DNA of 64,000 nucleotides from Dyella sp. M7H15-1. Its GTDB lineage: Bacteria; Pseudomonadota; Gammaproteobacteria; Xanthomonadales; Rhodanobacteraceae. Position 1 is the first letter of the stretch. Each line of letters opens with the position of its first letter. A model generated the notes under the pieces. That model did not search any database. It was not told the origin of the DNA and was given only the letters and a program-made list of their open reading frames with translations. Below are positions 8,710-17,193 of this stretch, one piece after another. The DNA lies in the NCBI RefSeq assembly GCF_004114615.1, contig NZ_CP035300.1, forward strand, positions 744,001 through 808,000, written 5' to 3'. Made by a program: the position numbers and the translations under genes.

Positions 8710-9471
8710 TTATGGGGTGACGGAGCGGGTCGAGGCCACCGTGGCCGGAGCGCGCTTGCGCATGGACTCGCCGGTGAGGGCGAGTCGGTAGCTGTTATGG
8801 ACGAGGCGATCGAGGATGGCGTCGGCGAGGGTGGGGTCGCCCAGGTACGCATGCCACTGCTCGACCGGCAACTGACTGGTGATGAGGGTGGATTTCTTGT
8901 CGTAGCGATCGTCGAGGATTTCCAGCAGGTCGCGCCGATTGAGGTCGGTCAGCGGTGCCAGGGCAAAGTCATCGAGCACGATCACGTCGACCTTGGCGAG
9001 CGAGCGGAAGTAAGCGCTACGACGTGATTCGGCGTGTGCCTTGGTCAGTTCATCGATCAATCGTGGCAGGCGGAAGTAGCGCACCGAGTAATCTGCCCGA
9101 CAGGCCGCTTGAGCGAGCGCACACCCGAGATAACTCTTGCCGACACCGGTCGGTCCGGTGATCAGCACGTTCAGGTGCTCTTTGATCCACGTCAGCGTGG
9201 CGAGTTTGGCGATCAAGCACTTGTCCAGCCCCCGTGCGATGCGTGTATCGAGGTCTTCCAGGGTGGCGCTCTGTCCGAGTTTGGCCCAGCGTAAACGCTG
9301 ATGCAGGCGCTGCGTATCGCGGTCGGCCATCTCGTGCTGAACCAACAGGGCCAGGCGGTCCTCGAAGGGCAAATGGTCGGCTTGGGTAGATGCCAGTTGC
9401 TGCGTCAGGGCGGCGGCCATGCCGCGCAAACGCAAGGATTGCAGTTGTTCGATCAAGGGATGTAGCACCAT
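8710..9471 (-). CDS. istB: IS21-family helper ATPase IstB
   Basis: A 253-residue AAA+ ATPase that assists the IstA transposase in target selection. The Walker A motif GPTGVGKS is followed by the Walker B strand VDVIVLDDFAL and the sensor region [14 protein letters not shown]. The start MVLHPLIEQ is the usual IstB beginning. A longer open frame upstream runs across the istA end and is not the gene. The start is 11 bases after istA ends, the standard arrangement. Confidence 0.95.
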   Translation of the reverse strand: MVLHPLIEQLQSLRLRGMAAALTQQLASTQADHLPFEDRLALLVQHEMADRDTQRLHQRLRWAKLGQSATLEDLDTRIARGLDKCLIAKLATLTWIKEHLNVLITGPTGVGKSYLGCALAQAACRADYSVRYFRLPRLIDELTKAHAESRRSAYFRSLAKVDVIVLDDFALAPLTDLNRRDLLEILDDRYDKKSTLITSQLPVEQWHAYLGDPTLADAILDRLVHNSYRLALTGESMRKRAPATVASTRSVTP

Positions 9472-9482
9472 CGTGGTCTCCG

Positions 9483-11006
9483 TCAGTGGTAGTAGGACGC
9501 GCCGCGCACGTTGTCGTGCTCGGGCAGGGAAAGTGTCAATTCGGTTTGCGGAAGGGTGTGCTTGATCAGCGCACGAATGGCGCGGTAACTGGTGCTGTTG
9601 TGCGCCAGCGCCTGCTTGCAGGCTGCCTCCAGTTGCAGCGGCGAGAAGTCGTTGGCCAAGCGCAAAATGCCCAGGCATGCGCGCAACGCATATTCGGGAT
9701 GCTTGCGCATGTTGACTTGCATGTTCAGCACGCCGACGACGTTCGGCCCGATGGTTTCGGCACGTGCAAACAACTGCTCGATCGTCAGCTCCGTGACCGC
9801 GCGATGGCTCTTCGGGCGATGCGCCGGGCAGGTCGTAAAACCGCCGCGCATCGTGGAGCGCGTATGCGCGGCGACGCGCGTGCCGCGCAGAAAGATTTCC
9901 ACGGTGGAGGCACACAAACGCACGTCCACCACGCGGCCCGTCAGGGTATGCGGCACCGAGTAGTAATGCCGATCCACCTCGACGTGGTAGTCCAGGTGCA
10001 CCTTGGCCTTCTTCCATTCGGCGTATTCGTAGCGCGTGGCAGGCAGCCGTTGCAGCGCTGCTCGTTCGATCGCCTCGAATACGCTCAGACGGCTTCCCTC
10101 GCGCTTCTGAAAGGGTTGCCGATTCAGTTCATCCAACAATGGGCGGATGGCTGCGTTGGCCTCGTTGAGCGAGAACAAGGATTGTTCGCGCAGCGGCGCC
10201 AGAATCCGCCGTTCCACCACCTGCACGCCCACTTCGGCCTTGGCCTTGTCGCGCGGCTTTCTCACCCGTGCCGGCAGCACCGTGGTGGCGTAGTGCTCGG
10301 CCAGATCCTGATACGACGGATTGATATCCGGATCGTAGCGATGTGCTTTGGTCACGCCGGCCTTGAGGTTATCGGGCACGATCGCGCGCGGCACACCACC
10401 GATGAATTCCAGTGCCCGCACGTGCGAGGCCAGCCAGTCAGGCACGCTCTGGGTCCAGGTGGCCTCGGCATAGGTGTAGCTTGAATGCCCGAGCACGGCC
10501 ACAAAGATTTGTGCCGGACGCAGCTCGCCGGTGCGACGGTCGATGATGTCCAGCGTGTGTCCCGCGTAGTCGACAAACAGCTTGTCGCCCGGCACATGGA
10601 CGTGGCGAAGCACCACGTCCTGCTTGCTGGCCCATTGCCGGTACAAATCGGCAAAACGGCTGTACTGATAACCGTCGGGGTGATGGGCTTTGTACTCCTC
10701 CCACAACAGCATCAGCGTGACGCCTTTGCGCGTCAGTTCGTAGTGGATACGAGGCCAGTCGGGGAGTGGTTGGTGAGCCTGCTCAGCCGACACGGTCGGC
10801 GGATAGAGCCGATCCCACAGCGTGTCTTCGTCCACCTCCTCGGGGAGCGGCCAATGGACGCCAGCGGCTTGCGCGCGGCGCAGGTAATCGGCCACGGTGC
10901 TGCGCGCCAGCTTGACGCTGGCTGCCACCTGGCGGGCGGATAGGCCGGCCGCGGTGAGCCGGAGAACTTCTCGAATCTTGCGCATGGACAACCTCGCTTT
11001 GGGCAT
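9483..11006 (-). CDS. istA: IS21-family transposase IstA
   Basis: A 507-residue DDE transposase. The N-terminal part has a helix-turn-helix (MRKIREVLRL...LSARQVAASV, then ARSTVADYLRRA). The rve-type catalytic core shows the acidic triad in GDKLFVDYAG, IVPDNLKAG and [15 protein letters not shown]-terminal Mu-type beta-barrel region follows (HYYSVPHTLTGRVVDVR). Length and domain order are normal for IstA, with no frameshift. It recognises the repeated GGCCGATTT-type sequences at the element ends, by analogy with the family. Confidence 0.95.
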   Translation of the reverse strand: MPKARLSMRKIREVLRLTAAGLSARQVAASVKLARSTVADYLRRAQAAGVHWPLPEEVDEDTLWDRLYPPTVSAEQAHQPLPDWPRIHYELTRKGVTLMLLWEEYKAHHPDGYQYSRFADLYRQWASKQDVVLRHVHVPGDKLFVDYAGHTLDIIDRRTGELRPAQIFVAVLGHSSYTYAEATWTQSVPDWLASHVRALEFIGGVPRAIVPDNLKAGVTKAHRYDPDINPSYQDLAEHYATTVLPARVRKPRDKAKAEVGVQVVERRILAPLREQSLFSLNEANAAIRPLLDELNRQPFQKREGSRLSVFEAIERAALQRLPATRYEYAEWKKAKVHLDYHVEVDRHYYSVPHTLTGRVVDVRLCASTVEIFLRGTRVAAHTRSTMRGGFTTCPAHRPKSHRAVTELTIEQLFARAETIGPNVVGVLNMQVNMRKHPEYALRACLGILRLANDFSPLQLEAACKQALAHNSTSYRAIRALIKHTLPQTELTLSLPEHDNVRGASYYH

Positions 11007-11295
11007 CGCTCTGCTCGCTGGGGAAAAGCGGGCGAGCGTGCCCGATCAGGGGTCCACGCATGACGTTGGCAGGGTGGCCGATTTGGCTCGGAATGGGGGC
11101 CGATTTACGTCGGAACGGGTGGCCGATTTAGCTCGGAATCAGTGGCCGATTTGCGTCGGAATACGCACGTCAACCGCCGCTGAATACATTTTTATAGGTT
11201 TTTTTGCGTTTGCTAGTTGGCGACGCCGCTATTTTCGCCTACATTTCAGCTCGCCGAGAGGCATTTCAATAAACCAAATAACGATGGGGTAGTCC

Positions 11296-11664
11296 ATGGC
11301 AAAGAAGGCAGCAAAAGGCAAAATGGCATCCAAAGCCGCCGCAGCTCCGAAGCCGATCAAGGAAGCACTGAGCAAGTCGGCTTTGGTTTCGCACCTGGCT
11401 GAAGCCACCGAAGTTGCTTCCAAGGATGTGCGCGCGGTGCTCGCCGCGCTTGAAGGCGTTGCGCATGCATCGATTCACAAGAAGGGGGCCGGTGTGTTCA
11501 CCCTGCCGGGCCTGCTGAAGATCACCGCTGTCAACGTTCCGGCCAAGCCCAAGCGCAAGGGCGTTAATCCCTTTACAAAGGAAGAGCAGTGGTTCGCCGC
11601 CAAGCCGGCCACCGTGAAGGTAAAGATCCGTCCGCTGAAGAAGCTCAAGGACGCTGCACTCTGA
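11296..11664 (+). CDS. HU-family DNA-binding protein with basic tail
   Basis: A 122-residue protein. A lysine- and alanine-rich N-terminal extension (MAKKAAKGKMASKAAAAPKP) leads into an HU/IHF-like fold: SKSALVSHLAEATEV, then GVFTLPGLLKITAVNVPAKPKRKGVN, and NPFTKEEQWFAAKPA, where the DNA-binding arm would be. Such proteins bend DNA and shape the nucleoid. The ATG follows a weak GGGG-type ribosome site. Its promoter region (11175-11295) is now bounded by the right end of the IS21 element, 122 bases after the duplicated target. Confidence 0.85.
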   Translation: MAKKAAKGKMASKAAAAPKPIKEALSKSALVSHLAEATEVASKDVRAVLAALEGVAHASIHKKGAGVFTLPGLLKITAVNVPAKPKRKGVNPFTKEEQWFAAKPATVKVKIRPLKKLKDAAL

Positions 11665-11707
11665 CCCTTGTTCTGGGCTGGTGCACGCGTATCGGCCTGG
11701 AAACGAC

Positions 11708-11737
11708 GGGATGCGTCACTGCAAGGCGACGCATCCC
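11708..11737 (+). terminator. Hairpin terminator after the HU-like gene
   Basis: GGGATGCGTC and GACGCATCCC form a 10-bp stem about 45 bases after the stop codon. The T-run is weak. Confidence 0.6.
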
Positions 11738-11920
11738 GCTTCAGCGCATCCCATGTCGATGGAACGATGTCGCAGCGCCCAAGTCTTCTGCACTCAAGAT
11801 GATTGATAAGGCGCGCAGGGCATCGTGATGGCGCATGGCTTATTCCAACGTATCCCGGATGGGAAAGGCCATACCTTACTGCACACTGGCTGTCGCAGTC
11901 GGTGCCGGCTTCAGCATCCC

Positions 11921-12885
11921 CTACACATCCTCGAGACGGCCATCGTTGAATTGCCCAGCGATGGGTCATTAGCGGATACACATCCACATTAAGGAAGCTG
12001 TGGAAGCGGATGCCACCCTGGAATGCCGGACCATGGGCAATGAATAAGACTTGCATGCGTAGATCAGCGTTGTCATACCCATGCTCGCCCAGTTTCGAAT
12101 CGTCCTTGTGCTTGGCCAGATAATCGGTGGTCGTGATGCGCCAGCTCACATCGGCAACACACACCAACTGCGGCACACGCGCATTGGCGCCGTAGTTGAA
12201 GCGCTTGGGAATGCGTGTTTTGTCCCAGCAATACATGTGCTGTTGTGGTTGCTCCAACTGCTTTTCGATGGCGTTGAAATCGTGCTTGCGCTTGGGATTG
12301 AACCCGGCGATGGGTCCAAGCGTTATTTCCGCCACATCCTTCATGTTGATCAGTTTATCGATCCGGATGTTGTGGTCCGGTGGCACGCTGGCCATACCGT
12401 GATCGGCCAATACGATGATGTTGATGTGGTCATACAGGTTGCGCTGGCGAAGGCCATCTACCAGTCGCCCGATGGTGGCATCGGCATCACGCAGGACCTG
12501 GTGTGGCATCGGCATCACGCAGGACCTGGTTGAGCTCGGGGGCGTCCGGACCATACTTGTGGCCGGCTTTGTCGACGGCTTCGAAATACAGGGTGATAAA
12601 GCTGGGGTGCTGGTCGGCCGGCATATCCAGCCATGCAAGGACCTGGTCGACACGCTGGTCGGGCGTCACCTTGCTGTCGTAGATTTTCCAGAAATCCGGC
12701 CGCTTGCTCTGGATGGGCGCATCGGAGCCCGGCCAGAACATGGTTGCTATGCGCAAGCTGTTGGCATTGGCCGTGACCCACAGCTGAGTCGCCTGGTCCC
12801 ACCACAGTTCGTTGTTCACGGCCTTGCGGTCATCATGTGCGAACTTGCCTAGTTCCGGGAAGCAATCCCACCAATGATTGCGCAG
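11921..12885 (-). pseudogene. Broken nucleotide pyrophosphatase/phosphodiesterase (NPP-type alkaline phosphatase superfamily)
   Basis: The reverse strand still encodes most of an NPP-like enzyme in three frames. The blocks are KFAHDDRKAVNNELWWDQ, then TMFWPGSDAPI, VDQVLAWLDMPADQ, SFITLYFEAVDKAGHKYGPD (metal-binding His/Asp), LADHGMASVPPD, FIAHGPAFQGGIRF and LNVDVYP. Three defects are visible. The signal peptide and nucleophile region are missing, and a stop lies at 12886-12888. A 28-bp tandem duplication (units starting 12476 and 12504) shifts the frame. Near 11960 a further shift separates DVYPLMTH from the natural ending NDGRLEDV before the stop at 11921-11923. The gene is therefore dead, with no sign of a functional short product. 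Confidence 0.88.
12476..12531. repeat. 28-bp tandem duplication that frameshifts the NPP gene
   Basis: The unit beginning TGGCATCGGCATCACGCAGG occurs twice back to back, at 12476 and 12504. Because 28 is not a multiple of three, it shifts the reading frame after LNQVLRDADAT on the reverse strand. Removing one copy restores the frame. Confidence 0.9.
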
Positions 12886-12947
12886 TTATATGACTAATAC
12901 AGCTTTCTTACCCGCAAAATGGGCGCGCGAGCTGGATTATCGCCAGA

Positions 12948-13104
12948 TCAAAGAGCTGTGGGCGTCATGTCATCGGCTAGGTGCTCGGTGTAAGCCAGCA
13001 CATCGTGTTCCATCCAGACCTTGCCGTGCTTGTGCGTCAGGTGTCGATAAGCGGGCAATAGGTCGTTTGGGTAGCGGCAAAACGAATCCATCCACGTAGC
13101 TCAT
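12948..13104 (-). pseudogene. Remnant of a DUF1428 family protein
   Basis: From an ATG at 13104 the reverse strand reads MSYVDGFVLPLP, the usual DUF1428 (YbaA-like) start. After a frameshift it reads AYRHLTHKHGKVWMEH and then YTEHLADDMT, also in the family order. The frame then ends at 12948-12950, so roughly half the domain is missing. DUF1428 proteins are small dimeric ferredoxin-fold proteins of unknown function. Confidence 0.7.
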
Positions 13105-13463
13105 AGCCCCGCCCGCCTAGGCGGCGCCAAACCAGTTATCCGGAATTTGGTGCCTTAAAACGGCCTGTGAGTAACTGCCTGGGCTAGGAAAAAGAGAAAT
13201 CGCAACACCTCATCGGACGGCCCACTATGGAGATGCCTGGACCGCCCCCGCAGGGGTGCCCGAAAGTGCCGTTCTGCACTTCCCGGGCTTGCCGGGTTGG
13301 CACATGTACCAACCTGGTTCCCCGAATCAGTCTTTTGAAAGCGACTGATTTGCGGCAGGCCATCCATGGCCTGGCTTTGCAGGCTTTTGCTGGCAAGGCC
13401 CTGGTCTCAGCCATGTCTACGGCTGAGATGACCCTCATGGCAATACTCAAGTGGAGAAGACAC
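13105..13463. other. Gene-free leader with a series of short hairpins
   Basis: No credible gene is seen in about 360 bases upstream of the TenA-like gene. It contains several small stems in a row: GTTGG/CCAAC (about 13296-13313), ATCAGTC/GACTGAT (about 13326-13350), AGGCCAT/ATGGCCT (about 13357-13372) and TCTCAGCC/GGCTGAGA (13406-13429). They could form a structured untranslated leader. A GGGGTGCCC string recalls part of a TPP riboswitch, but the other conserved parts are not in place. Confidence 0.4.
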
Positions 13464-14288
13464 ATGCACGCACATTTCGAACGTACCGGCCCCCTGGTGG
13501 AACTGTCCAGCTACCCGACCTGGGCACAAGATCTGGTAACCGCCTGCCAGGCCACCAAGCAAAGCGTGATTGACCATGAGGTGTGGTCGATCATGTGCGA
13601 GGCGAGCCTGGATGCCGTTGCCACCCGTGATTTCATGGTGGGCGTATGGCCCGTGATTGAGCGTTTTCCCGGTTATATGGCACTCAATCTGCTGAAAACG
13701 CGCTATGGTCGTAGCAAGGGAGAAAACATGGCCCGGCGCTGGTTGGTGCGCAATATCCGGGTGGAGCAAAATCACGCAGAGTACTGGCTCAACTGGGCCG
13801 AAGGGGCTGGCGTACCCGAGAGCGAGGTACTGAACGGTACCGCACCCTATGGCACGGAATCCCTGGCCAGTTGGTGCGAGGAGGTGAGCCGTAGCGCGCC
13901 GCTGGCGGCAGGTATGATTGCCACCAACTACGCGGTGGAAGGGGCGACAGGGGAGTGGTCACAAAAGGTCTATGAAAGCGTGGCCTATTCCGAAAGTTTC
14001 CCCAAGGCCATCAGGACGCACAGCTTGCGTTGGCTTCAGCTTCACGCAGCTTATGATGATACTCACCCTTGGGAGGCCCTTGAGATCGTCTGCACCCTGG
14101 TCGGCCACGACCCTCGTGCAGATGAGGTGGCGTACCTGCAAGAATGCGTCAAACGGAGTTACGTAAGCATGAGGATTACCTTGGATCGGTGTCTGGATGT
14201 GCGTCGTGACCCTTGGCTGCTTAATGAGCCCGCCCTGGATGAACCCGTTTTCAACGGGCCGGTCGTGGCTAAAGAGGCTGCCGCTTAA
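13464..14288 (+). CDS. TenA/PqqC-like heme-oxygenase-fold protein
   Basis: A 274-residue, mostly helical protein. The pattern resembles the iron-dependent oxidase/TenA-PqqC superfamily: HEVWSIMCEASLDAVATRDFM, RRWLVRNIRVEQNHAEYWLNWAEG with a conserved-looking glutamate and histidine, and GMIATNYAVEGATGEWS. Those acidic and histidine residues could bind a di-metal site as in CADD-type oxidases, but this is inferred. The ATG at 13464 has GTGGAGAAG just upstream. The frame is open further 5' (to 13227) but without a good start. The reaction is unknown; thiamin salvage is possible but not supported by neighbours. Confidence 0.65.
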   Translation: MHAHFERTGPLVELSSYPTWAQDLVTACQATKQSVIDHEVWSIMCEASLDAVATRDFMVGVWPVIERFPGYMALNLLKTRYGRSKGENMARRWLVRNIRVEQNHAEYWLNWAEGAGVPESEVLNGTAPYGTESLASWCEEVSRSAPLAAGMIATNYAVEGATGEWSQKVYESVAYSESFPKAIRTHSLRWLQLHAAYDDTHPWEALEIVCTLVGHDPRADEVAYLQECVKRSYVSMRITLDRCLDVRRDPWLLNEPALDEPVFNGPVVAKEAAA

Positions 14289-14375
14289 GTTTAAGTAAGG
14301 GTAGTGGTGGGGTGATACACATCAACAGCATCTTCGTGCAGAGTGATGGCTGATTGTGGTTTCTAAAGAGGCACG

Positions 14376-17123
14376 ATGCGTATCACCACGAATGTTCAGC
14401 AACGGCCGCTGTCTCGTCGCCTTATGCCGTTGGCATATGGCCTGGCAGCGGTCGTTGGTTTGGTTCTATGCCTGACCTGGGGCGCCCTCCAGGTCCAGGT
14501 GACGCTTGCCGGCTTTTTGAACGGCGAAAGTCTTTGGTCTAAGGCCCAGAAGCAGACCGTCATCGATCTGTATGCCTACGCCCGCAGTGGCGATCCGGAG
14601 AAACTGGAAAGTTTTAGACGCAACTATGAAGTGGTTCGTACCGATCGCTGGGCGCGTGATGCCATTGCGAAAGGCGATTATGACAAACATCAAGTGTCCG
14701 AGGCTTTCAAGCGCGGCGGGGTTATTCCGGCAGCCATTCCAGGGATGATCTTCATCCTCGATCATTTTTCGCATGCTCCCTACATGGAGCAAGCCATCGC
14801 CGATTGGCACTCAGTGGACAGTTCTATCGAAGAGTTCAACACCATCGCCGGCGAGTTGCAGCAGGCGTATACGCAAGGCCACTTGTCGGAAGCGGAGCTG
14901 GCGCGGCAAAGCGCGCGCATGGATGCCCTCAACAATTACATCCAGCCGCGCAGCGACGAATTCTCGCTCGACATTGCGCTGGGTGCGGCATGGCTGGGTG
15001 GCGTGTTGTTTATCGCGGTGCTGGTGACCGCTTTGCTGGCGTCTTTGCTGTGGATCCGCATGGCCAAGCGCATTCTGGCTGGCATCCGTGGCACCGAGGA
15101 AAAATATCGGCTGCTGTTCGACAGTGCCGCCGACGCTATCGTGATGGTGGATGAAACGCACGGCAAGATCCTAGGCGTGAACCGTACCGCCAGCGTGTGG
15201 ACCGGCCGCGATCAGCAAGAACTGGTCGGCGTGGATTTTCTCAAGCTGTTCGTAGAAGGCAGCACACGCACCGCCGGTTCATCCATCATCGGATTGTTGC
15301 ATACGGCGAATGGCGTGATGCGCACGGTGGAAACCCACAGCAGCCTCACCACCTGGGGCGCGCAGCCTGTGCGCCAGGCCATCATGCGCGATGTTTCCGA
15401 TCGCGTGGTGATGGAGCAGGAGCGCCGCATCGCCTCCGAAGCAATGGCCAGCGTGGCTGAAGGCATCATCATTGCTGACGCCGAGCGCCGGGTGACTGCG
15501 GTCAACGCCGCACACACACGCATTACCGGTTACACGCTGCAATACCTGCAACATCATCGTTTCGACGAGCTGCGTCGCATGCCGGATGGCTCGTCCTTGC
15601 CCACCTCAATCTGGGATATGGTGGCCGAAGGTGGCAACTGGGTGGGTGAAGTGCAGAGCTGGTGCTCGGACGGTTCATCCTATCCGGAGCTGCTCAGCAT
15701 CAGCGCGATTCGCAATAGTGATGGCCGCGTGCAGCATTACGTAGCGGTCATTACTGATATCACGCGTAGCAAGGCTGATCGCCAGCGCCTGGAATACATG
15801 GTGGCGCACGACCCGCTGACCGGACTGGCCAATCGCAGCGAATTCCAACGTCACTGCTCGCATGCCATCGAGGTCGCTGCGCGCACGAACGGCGCGACAG
15901 CGGTGTTGTTCGTCGACCTGGATGCCTTCAAGGCCGTCAACGACAGTTACAGCCACGCCATCGGCGACCGCCTGTTGGTGAAAGTGGCGCAGCGCATTCG
16001 CCGGGAGTTGGGCGAGAACGATGTGGCCAGCCGCATCGGCGGGGACGAATTCACCGTGCTGCTGGGCGGCTTGCGCACACGCGAACAGGCTGCGCAGTTT
16101 GCCGGCCGGCTGTTGCAAAGTCTGTCCGAGCCGATGTTGATCGGCGACTACGAAATTGTAATGAGTGCGAGTATCGGTATCGCTGGTTATCCGCTGGATG
16201 GCAGCGATCCGGTCGTGCTGATCGCCAATGCCGATGCCGCGATGTACGCCGCCAAGACGCAGGAGCGCAACACGTTTCGTTTCTACACGCCGCTGATGCA
16301 TGCCGACGCGCGCATGCGCCTGATGCTGGGCGCTGATCTGCGGCAGGCCCTGACGCGCGACGAATTCCACTTGGTGTTCCAGCCTAGCGTGGAGCTGCGC
16401 AGTGGCCGCATCGTTGCGGTAGAAACGCTGCTACGCTGGCGTCATCCCGAGCGTGGCGAATTGATGCCGGACGAATTCATTCCGCTGGCCGAAAGTCTGG
16501 GCCTGATCCGTCGCATCGACGCCTGGACCATGCGTGCCGCATGCGCGCAAATTCGCCTATGGGACCAGGCCAAGCTACCGCCTATCCGTGTGGCGCTCAA
16601 TGCTTCCGCGGCGACCTTCGGGCACCCGGGCTTTATCGAGAGCGTGAAGCAGGCCCTGCAAGCCAGCCAGATTTCGCCCAAGCGGCTGATGTTCGAAATT
16701 ACCGAAAGCGCGATCCTGCGCCTGGGCGAAGCCACCGAGCAGACCATGCACGCGCTGCATGCACTAGGCATCGGCATTGCCATCGACGATTTTGGTACGG
16801 GTTATTCATCGCTGGCCTATCTGAAACTATCCGGTATCGATTACCTCAAGATCGACCGCTCCTTCGTGACTGATCTGCCGGACAGTGCGAATGACGTGGC
16901 CATTGTCAAAGCCATGCTTGCCATCGCCCAGAGCCTGGGCATCTGCACCATTGCCGAAGGCATTGAATCCGTCGCGCAACACGATTTCCTGTTGCATGCC
17001 GGTTGCGTTGAAGGGCAGGGTTACTACTACGCGCGTGGCTTGGCGGCGACAGAAATCGAGCGGATGCTGTTGCCCAATCCGCGACATGAATCATTGCGCT
17101 TGCGATTGGTGCCACCGAAGTAG
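14376..17123 (+). CDS. Membrane-bound PAS-GGDEF-EAL cyclic-di-GMP signalling protein
   Basis: A 915-residue protein. A transmembrane helix lies near residues 18-42, followed by a periplasmic region to about 205 and a second helix near 207-232. Two PAS domains follow (about 240-350 and 350-465). The GGDEF motif is intact at 555-559 (RIGGDEFTVLL). The usual inhibitory RxxD site before it reads GEND, so product inhibition is probably absent. The EAL domain has the variant ETL at 683-685 and keeps DDFGTGYSSLAYL and KIDRSFV, as in active phosphodiesterases. It could make or break down c-di-GMP, and the net direction is unknown. It stands alone, ending in a strong hairpin. Confidence 0.93.
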   Translation: MRITTNVQQRPLSRRLMPLAYGLAAVVGLVLCLTWGALQVQVTLAGFLNGESLWSKAQKQTVIDLYAYARSGDPEKLESFRRNYEVVRTDRWARDAIAKGDYDKHQVSEAFKRGGVIPAAIPGMIFILDHFSHAPYMEQAIADWHSVDSSIEEFNTIAGELQQAYTQGHLSEAELARQSARMDALNNYIQPRSDEFSLDIALGAAWLGGVLFIAVLVTALLASLLWIRMAKRILAGIRGTEEKYRLLFDSAADAIVMVDETHGKILGVNRTASVWTGRDQQELVGVDFLKLFVEGSTRTAGSSIIGLLHTANGVMRTVETHSSLTTWGAQPVRQAIMRDVSDRVVMEQERRIASEAMASVAEGIIIADAERRVTAVNAAHTRITGYTLQYLQHHRFDELRRMPDGSSLPTSIWDMVAEGGNWVGEVQSWCSDGSSYPELLSISAIRNSDGRVQHYVAVITDITRSKADRQRLEYMVAHDPLTGLANRSEFQRHCSHAIEVAARTNGATAVLFVDLDAFKAVNDSYSHAIGDRLLVKVAQRIRRELGENDVASRIGGDEFTVLLGGLRTREQAAQFAGRLLQSLSEPMLIGDYEIVMSASIGIAGYPLDGSDPVVLIANADAAMYAAKTQERNTFRFYTPLMHADARMRLMLGADLRQALTRDEFHLVFQPSVELRSGRIVAVETLLRWRHPERGELMPDEFIPLAESLGLIRRIDAWTMRAACAQIRLWDQAKLPPIRVALNASAATFGHPGFIESVKQALQASQISPKRLMFEITESAILRLGEATEQTMHALHALGIGIAIDDFGTGYSSLAYLKLSGIDYLKIDRSFVTDLPDSANDVAIVKAMLAIAQSLGICTIAEGIESVAQHDFLLHAGCVEGQGYYYARGLAATEIERMLLPNPRHESLRLRLVPPK

Positions 17124-17178
17124 GTCGGGTTACCCTAGACTTGATCCCTGTCTCTTGATTCGAGGGTAACCCGACCTA
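17121..17178. terminator. Hairpin between the convergent GGDEF-EAL and msrA genes
   Basis: TAGGTCGGGTTACCCT (17121-17136) and its exact complement (17163-17178) form a 16-bp stem with a 26-base loop. The left arm includes the stop codon of the GGDEF-EAL gene. It can serve both convergent genes. Confidence 0.75.
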
Positions 17179-17193
17179 TACCAGTCCAGTGTC

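Larger units (their letters stand above)
8585..11167 (-). mobile_element. IS21-family insertion sequence, complete (2583 bp)
   Basis: The ends are the inverted sequences TGCGTATTCCGACG and CGTCGGAATACGCA, with 7-bp duplications outside. Each end carries about four spaced copies of a GGCCGATTT-type repeat (left roughly 8595-8680, right roughly 11078-11160). These are the multiple transposase-binding repeats typical of IS21. It holds istA and istB on the reverse strand, both intact, so the element looks mobile. Confidence 0.93.

Noticed and set aside
9390-10484. Forward frame of 364 codons inside the first IS21
   Set aside because: It is antisense to istA, which has all catalytic motifs. The composition matches a shadow frame.
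11475-12653. Single long reverse-strand protein over the NPP region
   Set aside because: The open frame passes through a frame change. Only its middle part is NPP-like, and its end is antisense to the HU-like gene.
13240-13330. TPP riboswitch before the TenA-like gene
   Set aside because: GGGGTGCCC is present, but CTGAGA and the second conserved stem are not at the proper distances, and the gene itself is not firmly thiamin-related.
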